DNA of 64,000 bases from a bacterium (GTDB lineage: Bacteria > Patescibacteriota > Patescibacteriia > 2-12-FULL-60-25), in NCBI GenBank assembly GCA_021796435.1, contig JAJYXM010000016.1, positions 1,458,767 to 1,522,766 on the forward strand. Reading direction: 5' to 3'. This document shows positions 8,027-15,574 of this stretch, piece after piece. How positions within the stretch are numbered: position 1 is the stretch's first letter; each line of letters begins with the position of its first letter. Both the position numbers and the translations under genes were made by a program. The notes beneath the pieces are model-generated. The model did no database searches, was not told the origin of the DNA, and worked only from the letters and a program-made list of their open reading frames with translations.

Positions 8027-8608
8027 ATGGGGATCGAACAAACCGTGGGCATGGGTCTGCCGCCGCAACCCGAAGCAGAACCAAAGATCGAAACTGAGGA
8101 AGCGCTCGATTATGAGACGCTTGAACCCATAATGGCTGATGTGATCAGCTCGACGATAGAGCGAGGCGGATACGACAAGAATTCACCAGACCCAAAAAGG
8201 TTGGCCGCCGACATAATATCCATCTATAACACTCTGAATGCGGATGAACGGATCAGCGCCGACTCTTTCACGGCTGCTACATTAGCGAATATCATAAATG
8301 ATTTCTGCGAAGAGCTCATGAGGGCAAGATATTCGGCTGAAAAGCTGTTCCAAGACGAAATGAAGAGCAAGATGGATGCGATCAAAGGGATGATAGACAC
8401 CATGGAGCCACTCGATGCCCCTCGACCCGTAAGGACCAATTTCGCAGACGAATTCTCATATCACGAGAAGCGCGGGATATATTTCATGGGTGAACGAGTC
8501 GCGGAATGTACCGTCGATCAGGATGTGGTATTACTTGACGTACATTGGGATGAAGAGGAAATGGAGAAGGCTTTCGGTAAATTCCTGGAAAAAGCACAGA
8601 GCATATAA
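8027..8608 (+). CDS. hypothetical protein, acidic and helical
   Basis: A 193-aa soluble protein I do not recognise. The N-terminus (about 30 residues) is disordered and Glu/Pro-rich. Residues 30-130 look all-helical (ETLEPIMADVISSTIERG, FCEELMRARYSAEKLFQDEM). The tail has a short beta stretch (ECTVDQDVVLLDVHWDEEEMEKAF). No Cys pairs, signal peptide or membrane segment. It ends 58 nt before a strong terminator and seems to be a single-gene transcript. Confidence 0.5.
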   Translation: MGIEQTVGMGLPPQPEAEPKIETEEALDYETLEPIMADVISSTIERGGYDKNSPDPKRLAADIISIYNTLNADERISADSFTAATLANIINDFCEELMRARYSAEKLFQDEMKSKMDAIKGMIDTMEPLDAPRPVRTNFADEFSYHEKRGIYFMGERVAECTVDQDVVLLDVHWDEEEMEKAFGKFLEKAQSI

Positions 8609-8666
8609 GGGATCTCACACACATCCTTTCGCCTCTCGTGGACTCTTATCGGCAGTCGCGCATAAG

Positions 8667-8700
8667 AAAACTCCTTCCCAAAATTGGGATGGAGTTTTCA
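8667..8700 (+). terminator. terminator after the 8027 gene
   Basis: aaaactcc-tt-cccaaaattggg-at-ggagtttt: a long interrupted palindrome ending in tttt. Confidence 0.7.
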
Positions 8701-8811
8701 TGGGGTCACATTGTCGAGGTTGTTCGCATCGCTATAGCGAATCTGCCGCCGTGTTCTTACATACCTGACTACTCGCTACAGAGGGTGAACTTGGTTTATT
8801 GATGGATGAGG

Positions 8812-10197
8812 CTACCTGCCAATCCACCGAATCGTTTTCGGCTTGCCCTTCGGCCAGTCACGATTGATCCTCGGGGAGAATGTTTGGAACTCCCACAAGT
8901 CAACCTGATTGATAGTCTCGGCCTCTTTTTGGTTTTCAACGGGAATATAAGTCAGATATTGCGGGTCATCACCGTCAACCCAGTCAATCTCCTCGTAAAA
9001 CTCCTTGAGATAGAGCTGGCCGCACTGTTTGCACTTGAAAAGCCTGCGACTGAAATGCGAATCCTCGGAAAACGTATGCACCACGTCAAATGCGTTGTCG
9101 AGGTCTCCATCGGTCAGCTCCTCTTTTTTCCAGATATGACACTGTGTAGGTTTTTTACGATCCCGTTTCAAGCTAAAGAGAGCGTCGGATTTCTGCTTGT
9201 CATTTTTTGAGCCAGCCAATTTTTCATAGAAGTAGTGTACATCCCATCCGCACTCTCGATTGAACATGCGCTCGCCAACTACGGCATCATAGGGCACCTC
9301 TATCACTTCGATGTAGATGTAGAGCGAATCGTATCCCGTTTTGTCACGACGCGATGCCGATTTTGACAATACGACCTTGTTGAACTTGTTTGGGCTCTGG
9401 AATGGCGGCCGTACTTGATCATCTCGTTCGAGTGGGTTCCAGTCTTCTTTCGTTTCCAACCGTTCTCTCACGCGAGCTTCCATTTCAGTGACCGCGTGAA
9501 TATAAGCGGTACACCGATCCTCGAAGTCTCCCAACACGGCAAAATCGTTGCCAAGTCCATCAATGTCAAACTCCTCTGTCCATTGAGTGACGACGTATCG
9601 CCATTGTTTTGCCAGCTCTGTTTTCTGCCTCTCTATTTCATCTTGGAGCTTGCCATACGCCGAGTAACCAACGTGTCCAAGCCGCAAGAGCAAAGGTGCT
9701 TTCACCTCGACCATAAACTTTCGGTTTTCCAGCGATAATCCTTTTGATTGAGTGAGATTATCTGTGAGATCGGCGAGCTTGATGCGCCACGCATCGTCAT
9801 CTTTTGTCTCCACGAGACGTGCGATCATGCGTATCCATCGCTCGGTTTTGTCTTCGATGCTCGTGTCATGCGAGCAAAGACGAACGAGCTCGACCGTCCG
9901 TTTCGTAAAGCCCATTTTTTCCAGTTCCTCTAACAAGACGCCACCATCCTCTACGATGTCGTGCAAAAGCGCGGCAATGAACAGATCGTAGTCTGGATCA
10001 TCCCAGTGATGGCTCGCACTGACGAGATCACGCACGCGGAAGGAGTGGAGATAGTTCTGTTCATCGGGGAGACCTTTCCGAGTCCCTTTGATGAGTTCCC
10101 GTACCAAATCTTCGGCCTTTTTCGTGAGCTTGTCGCATGCATCCCAGTATTCCTGCCACGGGGAGACTTTTTTTGAATTGTTTTGATTGTTTTTCAT
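8812..10197 (-). CDS. RelA/SpoT-type HD hydrolase domain protein with novel C-terminus
   Basis: A 461-aa protein. The first 190 residues match the HD hydrolase half of RelA/SpoT: LHSFRVRDLV, then AALLHDIVEDGG (HDxxED, residues 78-88) and RIKLADLTDNL, parallel to RxKLADRxHNM of SpoT. No nucleotidyltransferase, TGS or ACT domain follows, so it would resemble a (p)ppGpp hydrolase rather than a synthetase. The remaining 270 residues are unfamiliar; one knuckle, FKCKQCGQLY, may bind zinc and is followed by a Trp- and Asp-rich tail. The ATG at 10197 is preferred to a TTG at 10269. Confidence 0.65.
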   Translation of the reverse strand: MKNNQNNSKKVSPWQEYWDACDKLTKKAEDLVRELIKGTRKGLPDEQNYLHSFRVRDLVSASHHWDDPDYDLFIAALLHDIVEDGGVLLEELEKMGFTKRTVELVRLCSHDTSIEDKTERWIRMIARLVETKDDDAWRIKLADLTDNLTQSKGLSLENRKFMVEVKAPLLLRLGHVGYSAYGKLQDEIERQKTELAKQWRYVVTQWTEEFDIDGLGNDFAVLGDFEDRCTAYIHAVTEMEARVRERLETKEDWNPLERDDQVRPPFQSPNKFNKVVLSKSASRRDKTGYDSLYIYIEVIEVPYDAVVGERMFNRECGWDVHYFYEKLAGSKNDKQKSDALFSLKRDRKKPTQCHIWKKEELTDGDLDNAFDVVHTFSEDSHFSRRLFKCKQCGQLYLKEFYEEIDWVDGDDPQYLTYIPVENQKEAETINQVDLWEFQTFSPRINRDWPKGKPKTIRWIGR

Positions 10198-10269
10198 AGT
10201 GGTAATCGCTAAAGAGTGAGAAGCCGATTCGTTCTCCCCGCTCTTAGGCGGACGACCTTTGAAAAACAA

Positions 10270-10502
10270 AACGCGGCTGAAAGATTTGATCCAGCAAAAA
10301 GCTGAATGAAATCTCCCAACCGCGTGCGGTTAGTCGCCGTTCTTCATATGGCTCGCAGCAGATTTCCCTGTTTGCCTATCCGCCCGAAGCGGAAGAAGAC
10401 GACGGCTCATTGAACTGCGAGCGACAGTGGAAGTTGTAATGACCTTATATATTCAAGATAGCCGGTTATGCCGGAAAAGTCAACGTGAAAGAGCTATGTG
10501 CC
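10270..10502. other. noncoding stretch without a recognised feature
   Basis: About 230 bp upstream of the HD gene. I see only weak inverted repeats (ccgcttc-type arms near 10380-10400 and a short tagccggttatgccgg near 10460) and no open frame worth calling. Confidence 0.4.
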
Positions 10503-10814
10503 TTATTCCAAATTAAATTTTCCGCAAACAACGTAATAAAAAATGCCCCGTATCAACCAGAGAAAAAAAAGCACTCCAAAAAAGGTCACCAACGCTCCAA
10601 TAACTGCACTAGACCATGATCCAGTAGTTAGACTTTCCTGAATAGTGGAAAAGTATGTTGTACGAGGCATGCCCTCATTAAAGGCTGTCCATGGCCCAAA
10701 TACCAAACTAGGAATACCAACAGCTAAGTATCCCACCTTGAGGAGCCTATACCACCATTTATCTTCAAGCCACTTCTTTTCACGTATGACAATCGCTGCA
10801 TCACTTTGCCTCAT
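10503..10814 (-). CDS. small membrane protein with two TM segments
   Basis: A 103-aa protein with a charged N-terminus and two hydrophobic stretches: about residues 24-42 (LLKVGYLAVGIPSLVFGPW) and 70-93 (AVIGALVTFFGVLFFLWLIRGIFY). No known family. It begins 17 nt downstream of the terminator that closes the structured element at 10831-10988, so it must be transcribed either by read-through or from a promoter inside that element. Confidence 0.45.
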   Translation of the reverse strand: MRQSDAAIVIREKKWLEDKWWYRLLKVGYLAVGIPSLVFGPWTAFNEGMPRTTYFSTIQESLTTGSWSSAVIGALVTFFGVLFFLWLIRGIFYYVVCGKFNLE

Positions 10815-10830
10815 ATTTTTAATTATAAAT

Positions 10831-10988
10831 CAAAAATCGAGTTGTTTCCAATTCGATTTTTGATGGGGTGGCCAACGGGGGATCTCAGTCGCTTTGCTCC
10901 CACGAAAGGGCTTCAGCCCTCTCGTGAACTCTCCCCAGCAATAGTGGGAACCTTCCGGTTTCCAAACCCTCCCCGTTCGACCCCCATC
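10831..10988 (-). ncRNA. candidate structured RNA sharing its 3' end with tRNA-His
   Basis: Read leftward, the element has arms GATGGGG...AACGGGG (10988-10971) pairing with CCCCGTT...CCCCATC (10880-10862), an internal hairpin at 10901-10926 (12-bp stem with a G-U wobble only on this strand), and a terminator hairpin caaaaatcga / tcgatttttg at 10831-10862. The 19 nt at 10863-10881 are identical to the end of tRNA-His at 11038-11056, including the 3' T-stem strand, acceptor strand and CCA. I do not recognise the RNA family. An alternative is a palindromic mobile repeat that captured the tRNA end. Confidence 0.4.
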
Positions 10989-11001
10989 TCGGTCAACCCG
11001 A

Positions 11002-11040
11002 CATGAATAAAGCACCCCGATAAGGAGTGCTTTATTCATG
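11002..11040 (-). terminator. terminator of tRNA-His
   Basis: Perfect 14-bp stem catgaataaagcac / gtgctttattcatg with an 11-nt loop, directly behind the encoded CCA of tRNA-His. Confidence 0.75.
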
Positions 11041-11113
11041 GGGTGGCCAACGGGGGTCGAACCCGTGATAGCAGAGCCACAATCTGCTGTGATACCGCTT
11101 CACCATGGCCACC
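11039..11113 (-). tRNA. tRNA-His (GTG)
   Basis: Cloverleaf on the minus strand. Acceptor GTGGCCA / TGGCCAC is preceded by the G-1 typical of tRNA-His, which pairs with discriminator C73. The anticodon loop is TTGTGGC between stem GCAGA / TCTGC, and the T arm is ACGGG-TTCGACC-CCCGT. CCA is encoded (RC of 11039-11041). Confidence 0.95.
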
Positions 11114-11214
11114 ACGATAATCAATGCCAAATGACGAATGACGGAAAGTCTTATCCGATATTGGCTGCGTATTTATATCGTAAAAAAACGGTTTTGGCAA
11201 GGCCTGACGCTCGA

Positions 11215-11243
11215 TTGACCGTGACGCTTTTTTCCTATATATT
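11215..11243 (+). promoter_or_regulatory. promoter of tRNA-Arg(TCT)
   Basis: TTGACC at 11215-11220, 17-bp spacer, TATATT at 11238-11243; start site expected about 7 nt before the mature tRNA. Confidence 0.7.
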
Positions 11244-11256
11244 CGCACAGACTCAT

Positions 11257-11331
11257 GTCCCTGTAGCACAATGGATAGTGCACCAGCCTTCTAAGCTGGC
11301 CATGATGGTTCGATTCCATCCGGGGACACCA
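11257..11331 (+). tRNA. tRNA-Arg (TCT)
   Basis: Acceptor GTCCCTG / CGGGGAC, D arm with GCACAATGGATAGTGC, anticodon stem-loop CAGC-CTTCTAA-GCTG (anticodon TCT), T arm GATGG-TTCGATT-CCATC, discriminator A, encoded CCA. A rho-independent terminator follows. Confidence 0.95.
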
Positions 11332-11333
11332 TG

Positions 11334-11369
11334 ACAAAATCTCGCGAGTAGCGGGATTTTGTGTTTTTA
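11334..11369 (+). terminator. terminator of tRNA-Arg(TCT)
   Basis: acaaaatctcgc-gagta-gcgggattttgt stem followed by gttttt. Confidence 0.8.
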
Positions 11370-11379
11370 AGGACGTGAA

Positions 11380-11403
11380 AGGCGGAGCTTATAGGCTCCG
11401 CCT
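11380..11403 (-). terminator. terminator of the Cys-rich lipoprotein gene
   Basis: aggcggagc / gctccgcct, perfect 9-bp stem with a 6-nt loop, 21 nt past the stop of the convergent gene. On the minus strand the tail is tttcacg. Confidence 0.65.
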
Positions 11404-11424
11404 TGAGGCAGTAGGGGGAGGGAT

Positions 11425-12543
11425 TCAACCCTGAGGACAGCCGTAGCAGTCTCCCGCGCTGCAGCAATCGCCGTAAGCGCACGAGTTCCCGCAGGTACCG
11501 CAGTTGCTGTCATCGTTCTGTAGGTCGACACAGGTAGTTCCACCGCACTTGGCGCAGCCACAGGTACCTTGTTCGCATACTTCTCCCGTATCGCATTTCG
11601 TACCACAGGTTCCGCAGTTCTCCGCATCGCTCTGCGTGTCGACGCACGCTTGGCCGCATGCCGTCTTCCCGTCGGGGCAGATGCACGACCCGCTTGTGCA
11701 AGCAGAACCGCTGGGGCAGACATGGCCGCACTCGCCACAGTTGTAGAAATCCGAGCCGATGAACCAGCAGGAATCGCCACATCGTTTGGTGCTTGGCGGG
11801 CATTCGCAGACGCCGTTCTTGCAGTCCTCGATTCCGCTGCAAGAGTGGCCACAGGCGCCACAATTGGCAGGGTCGATGAGAGTATCCGTGCAGTTGTAGT
11901 TGCAGAGGTTCTCCGGCTTGCACTTGCAGCTGCCCTCCCTGCATTGGAAGAGCGTGCCTGCAGTAGATTCGCACCAGGCATCAGAAGCGGGCGTGCCGTC
12001 AGGCGCCCCGTCGCAATCCTGATCCTTGCCGTCGCAATTCTCGTCAGCGCCAGGATGGAAATCCTTGTCGCTGTCATCGCAGTCCGCACCGCCGCAGACC
12101 GGTGGCGGATATCCGTCATGATCCTTGTCGAGGATGTCGAACAGGCAGACGGAAGAGGCCGGGTCACAGCGCACATTGGATTTGCAGGCGTCGCCCTCGA
12201 AGGCCTTCTGGCAGTCGGCGTCGTCGGCACAAGCAGGCGCGGCGATACAGCCTTGGTCAACCGTACAGTATTGCCCACTGGGACACGCCGTCGCGCCCGT
12301 GTTCGGACCGATGGAATGGGTGCACTGACCCATCGAGCCACAGGTGTCGACCGTACAATTGAAGCCGTCGTCGCAGTCCGAGGCGCATGTCGTACCGGAA
12401 TCTCCGGCCGAGCCCCCTCCTGTTCCGGAGGTACCTGCGTCGGAGCCGCCACCCCCATCACCCGAAGGCGCGGGATCACTGCCTCCGCAGCCCAGCAGAA
12501 ATACGGTCGCGACGGTGATGCACGCAAGCAATCGAATACTCAT
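11425..12543 (-). CDS. large cysteine-rich lipoprotein (MopE-type metal-binding and Stig1-like repeats)
   Basis: A 372-aa protein. Residues 1-19 form a lipoprotein signal, ITVATVFLLGCGGSD (lipobox LLGC). A Gly/Ser-rich tether of about 30 residues follows. Around residues 135-185 are acidic calcium- or metal-binding motifs of the MopE type: DKDHDGYPPPVCGGADCDD, ADENCDGKDQDCDG. From about 215 to the end run four Stig1-like modules of the form C-G-x-x-C-x(n)-NCGxCGxxC-x-x-G-x-x-C. About 14% of residues are Cys. Such proteins are common in Myxococcota and rare in small genomes, which suggests transfer. It should be displayed outside the membrane, with disulphides holding each module. Confidence 0.75.
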   Translation of the reverse strand: MSIRLLACITVATVFLLGCGGSDPAPSGDGGGGSDAGTSGTGGGSAGDSGTTCASDCDDGFNCTVDTCGSMGQCTHSIGPNTGATACPSGQYCTVDQGCIAAPACADDADCQKAFEGDACKSNVRCDPASSVCLFDILDKDHDGYPPPVCGGADCDDSDKDFHPGADENCDGKDQDCDGAPDGTPASDAWCESTAGTLFQCREGSCKCKPENLCNYNCTDTLIDPANCGACGHSCSGIEDCKNGVCECPPSTKRCGDSCWFIGSDFYNCGECGHVCPSGSACTSGSCICPDGKTACGQACVDTQSDAENCGTCGTKCDTGEVCEQGTCGCAKCGGTTCVDLQNDDSNCGTCGNSCAYGDCCSAGDCYGCPQG

Positions 12544-12804
12544 GTTTCCTACCTCCTGAACGTCTGGCTAAGTTTCCTCTTATCCCATCATTACACTCTT
12601 CATACTGAAAGGTCCCATCACCTTGCCATTCAGTGCCCACTAAACACCGCGAGCAACACGACAAAGCGTTCCGATACGAGTGGTACCATCCTGCTGTCAG
12701 CAAGTCAAAAATCTTGAATATCGAGCTCTCCCCAGTTTCCGGACACACCACCCTTTACAAAAAGGCTGGAATGTGTTTAGTTTTCACTGCGAAAGCAGGA
12801 AACA
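12544..12804. promoter_or_regulatory. divergent intergenic region
   Basis: 260 bp between the lipoprotein gene (leftward) and the 12805 gene (rightward). A possible rightward promoter is TTTACA-17-TTAGTT near 12752-12780. Nothing else recognised. Confidence 0.3.
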
Positions 12805-13110
12805 ATGACAAAAGAAACCGAAGGCTCCGCTCCTTTCGCCGTGATCATCGACCTAGCGAAAAAAAGGGAAGATCTGGAAAAACCCTTACGGCTGATAGCC
12901 TGGGTCATGCGCCTGGATGGTGCGCGGATCATCTCGCGACGGCCAGGACGGATCGAGATGACGAAACAGAACAAGCGCAGCGTGATACGCATCACGCTTG
13001 CGAATCCCTTCGAACGCGAAGCGGCTCTCTACGTCGAGAAAGGCGAAGCAATACCACAGGCGGTACTCTACGACCTTGCTCTCTGGCGGCGCGAACACGG
13101 CCTGGGATGA
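12805..13110 (+). CDS. hypothetical protein, 101 aa
   Basis: A small soluble protein with many Arg/Lys and a predicted alpha/beta mix (PFAVIIDLAKKREDLEKPLRLIAWVMRLDGARIISRRP in shorter pieces; IRITLANPFEREAALYVEKGE). No family recognised. Support for a real gene: a good ribosome site (gcaggaaaca-ATG), a full frame, and a textbook terminator 12 nt after the stop. Confidence 0.55.
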   Translation: MTKETEGSAPFAVIIDLAKKREDLEKPLRLIAWVMRLDGARIISRRPGRIEMTKQNKRSVIRITLANPFEREAALYVEKGEAIPQAVLYDLALWRREHGLG

Positions 13111-13121
13111 CCCATACGACA

Positions 13122-13157
13122 GCGGCTCCACACACTCGTGGAGCCGCGCTTCTTTTT
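13122..13157 (+). terminator. terminator after the 12805 gene
   Basis: gcggctccac-acactc-gtggagccgc, perfect 10-bp stem, then gcttcttttt. It overlaps the end of the convergent gene by a few bases. Confidence 0.85.
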
Positions 13158-14940
13158 ATCCGACCAACCGGCTGACACGGGCGATATCTTCGGGACTCGG
13201 ATTGGTCAGACTGGATTTACTGGGGAAGGCCTGCCTGAACTCTCTGCCTGGCGCGTCGCGATCGCTCGGTGAAGAACCTTTTTTTGTCTTGGCGAAGCGA
13301 ATAAGCAGTTTCTTCTTGGCGGCCATGAACTGCATGGCATCATCCTTCCAATCAGCTGGCAAAAAGCCGTAAGCCTTCAGCATATCCGAAGTGAACAATC
13401 CTACGAGGTTCTCCGGTGGCCAACCACCGGACTCAAGTTTCTTCTCTTCTTTTTTCTTACGACGCTCCTCGGCTTTACGCGCTTTCTCTGACGCCTCTGC
13501 CGCCAATCTCTTCTTTTCGGCTTCACGCCCTTCTAGCACGAGCTTCTCCGCTTCACGTTCGCGTTGTTTGGCTTCAAGCCTTTCCTGTTTAGCTTTCGCG
13601 AGAGCTTCGCGTTCGGCTTGGGCATCAATCGCCGCCTGGCGCTCACGTTCCTTGATCGCCTCGGCTTTAGCCAGCTCTTCCTGCCTCTCCTTTTCCCTTG
13701 CGGCCTCCGCCTCTGCGATACGCATATCGTCTTCGATCTCTCTTTGCTTCCAAGATCCCCTGATGCGACCGATTTCCCGCTCCCGCTGGGCTAAAGCTTC
13801 TGCTTCGCCCGCGATATCCTGTTCACTTAAACTAAAGAGCTTCAAAACGCCTGCACCGAAGGCTTCCTTGAGAGTCTCCAGCACCGGTCCCAGGGCCTCC
13901 AGTTTATTCAACCTGACGATGTCCTGCGCATTATCGTTAGCGACGGACGAACCAAAGGCACGTTCGACCAGTTCCTTATCCAAAGTCATGAGCAACGTAT
14001 CGCTGTCAGCCGCCTTTTCAGCTGCCCGGTGCAGGGACGCCAGCTGTATCTCACGAGCTTCCACGCTGGCTGCGCGTCTGAAAGTCTTGAGTTGGATCAA
14101 GAAAGGCTGGCCAGCCACATCGAGTTCGATGTCATAACCGCCCATGTCCGGACGCAAATCGATACGAGGTGAAGCATGATATACAGAGACCAGATGCCCT
14201 TCGTCCGAAGCGTGGATGAGACGACGTATCAGATAAATCACCTCAAGCTCAAAGCGTTTGCCTCCCTGCCCCGGAGGTAACTCAGAGATCAGATCCATTA
14301 GTTCATCGTCCAATTTAGCCAGGGCCTTCTTCCGCTCTTCGGGATCAGTAATCCTTTCAGCCTGCCTCGTCTTCAGATCATTCACCAGGCCCTCAACATC
14401 ACCCCGAGTAATCTCGATTTTCTCCCTTTCTTCAATATCATCAGCCTTCTTGTCGACACGAAGACTCGAGAATTCCGGTATAGCTAGCAGCTCCTGGTAG
14501 TACAGCAGCACCATCTTCTCGGATTCGAGCATGCGATCACGGAAGTCGAAACCGGCGAATTCAGCTGCAACCTCCTCTCTGCTCAGCCTCTCGGGCGGTT
14601 TCGGTATGGCTGGCCTGCGGCTATTCTGGCGATGCAATGCGGCTTGCCAGGCGCCACCGAATATCTGGTCAGCCTTCTCCTGAGCCTTGATGCCTTTAAG
14701 CAGAGGAAGCAGCGACTCAAGCTGCCGATCCTTGGCTTCGAATTCCTGCAGAGAAGCTGTCTTGATCTTGGGAGCTATCGCGTTGGTGATATCAATATCA
14801 TCAAGCTTGTCCGTCCGATAAATGAAGCGCCTCGCCAAGGAACGGACAAGCGTCCGATATGCCAATGCGGCGTCCTCATGCCACTCGGGTCTCCCGAACG
14901 GATTCGTCTGCATGCGACGCGTAATACCTGATTCGAACAT
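13156..14940 (-). CDS. coiled-coil protein with a possible PD-(D/E)XK nuclease-like core
   Basis: A 594-aa protein, start ATG at 14940 with gaagg 5 nt upstream; the frame continues upstream but would overlap the rfbC leader. Residues about 225-290 carry GKRFELEVIYLIRRL followed by MGGYDIELDVAGQPF and LIQLK, which looks like the restriction-endonuclease-like fold with a QxK variant of the ExK motif (D about 269, Q-x-K about 283-285). Residues about 385-520 form a long, highly charged coiled coil (runs of REKERQEELAKAEAIKERE type). No homologue recognised; the nuclease reading is a motif-level guess. Confidence 0.5.
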   Translation of the reverse strand: MFESGITRRMQTNPFGRPEWHEDAALAYRTLVRSLARRFIYRTDKLDDIDITNAIAPKIKTASLQEFEAKDRQLESLLPLLKGIKAQEKADQIFGGAWQAALHRQNSRRPAIPKPPERLSREEVAAEFAGFDFRDRMLESEKMVLLYYQELLAIPEFSSLRVDKKADDIEEREKIEITRGDVEGLVNDLKTRQAERITDPEERKKALAKLDDELMDLISELPPGQGGKRFELEVIYLIRRLIHASDEGHLVSVYHASPRIDLRPDMGGYDIELDVAGQPFLIQLKTFRRAASVEAREIQLASLHRAAEKAADSDTLLMTLDKELVERAFGSSVANDNAQDIVRLNKLEALGPVLETLKEAFGAGVLKLFSLSEQDIAGEAEALAQREREIGRIRGSWKQREIEDDMRIAEAEAAREKERQEELAKAEAIKERERQAAIDAQAEREALAKAKQERLEAKQREREAEKLVLEGREAEKKRLAAEASEKARKAEERRKKKEEKKLESGGWPPENLVGLFTSDMLKAYGFLPADWKDDAMQFMAAKKKLLIRFAKTKKGSSPSDRDAPGREFRQAFPSKSSLTNPSPEDIARVSRLVG

Positions 14941-15023
14941 ATCAGCCTTCAGTGTAGGGAAAATGTATGCTTTGAGCAATAAGACTTTACTGGTCAGCAA
15001 GCGAAGGATAAGATTGGCTGAGT

Positions 15024-15572
15024 ATGAAAATCGAAGAGACGAAGTTAGCAGGCGTCTTCCTGCTCGAACCAAGAAAATTCGAGGATGATCGAGGATACTT
15101 CTTCGAGTCCTTCAAGAAAAACATCCTCGCTGAAGGCGGGATCACGTGTGAATTCGTGCAGGAAAACCAATCGGTCTCCAAATTCGGCGTCATCCGCGGA
15201 TTGCATTATCAAAGGAAGCCCCATGCGCAAGCCAAGCTGGTACGCATGCTGAAAGGCAAAGCGCGCGACGTGATCGTCGATCTGCGCCATGACTCGCCTA
15301 CATATAAACAATGGATCAGTTTCGACATCTCTGACGAGAACCTGCTGCAGGTATTCATCCCGCACGGTTGCGCGCACGGCTTTTGCGCGCTCTCGGACGA
15401 CGCTGTTCTGATGTACAAATGCGACGACTATTATGCGCCGGAGACGGAAGGCGGGATAAGGTACGACGATCCGGGACTGAACATCGATTGGGGCATAGCC
15501 AAAGACAAGGCGATCGTCTCGCCCAAGGATCTGGAATTGCCCTTGCTGAAAGATGCTCCCCAGGATTTCTAG
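15024..15572 (+). CDS. rfbC: dTDP-4-dehydrorhamnose 3,5-epimerase
   Basis: A 182-aa enzyme, the family's usual length. Motifs: FEDDRGYFFESF (residues 19-30), NQSVSKFGVIRGLHYQ with catalytic H61, VIVDLRHDSPTY, and VFIPHGCAHGFCALSD with Y131 after it. It epimerises dTDP-4-keto-6-deoxyglucose at C3 and C5 in dTDP-L-rhamnose synthesis. rfbD follows 2 nt after the stop, so they form an operon; rfbA and rfbB are not in the window and must be elsewhere. Confidence 0.95.
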   Translation: MKIEETKLAGVFLLEPRKFEDDRGYFFESFKKNILAEGGITCEFVQENQSVSKFGVIRGLHYQRKPHAQAKLVRMLKGKARDVIVDLRHDSPTYKQWISFDISDENLLQVFIPHGCAHGFCALSDDAVLMYKCDDYYAPETEGGIRYDDPGLNIDWGIAKDKAIVSPKDLELPLLKDAPQDF

Positions 15573-15574
15573 GT

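Noticed and set aside
10863..11056. tRNA-His repeat as att sites of an integrative element
   Set aside because: Only 156 bp lie between the copies, with no integrase beside them; the xer gene at 16524 looks chromosomal.
11569..12717. A 382-codon plus-strand frame opposite the Cys-rich lipoprotein
   Set aside because: It is antisense to a gene with signal peptide, lipobox and regular Cys modules; its own product is low-complexity Ala/Arg.
12633..13175. 180-codon plus-strand frame overlapping the 12805 gene
   Set aside because: Out of frame with the gene that has a ribosome site and matching terminator; product is low-complexity.
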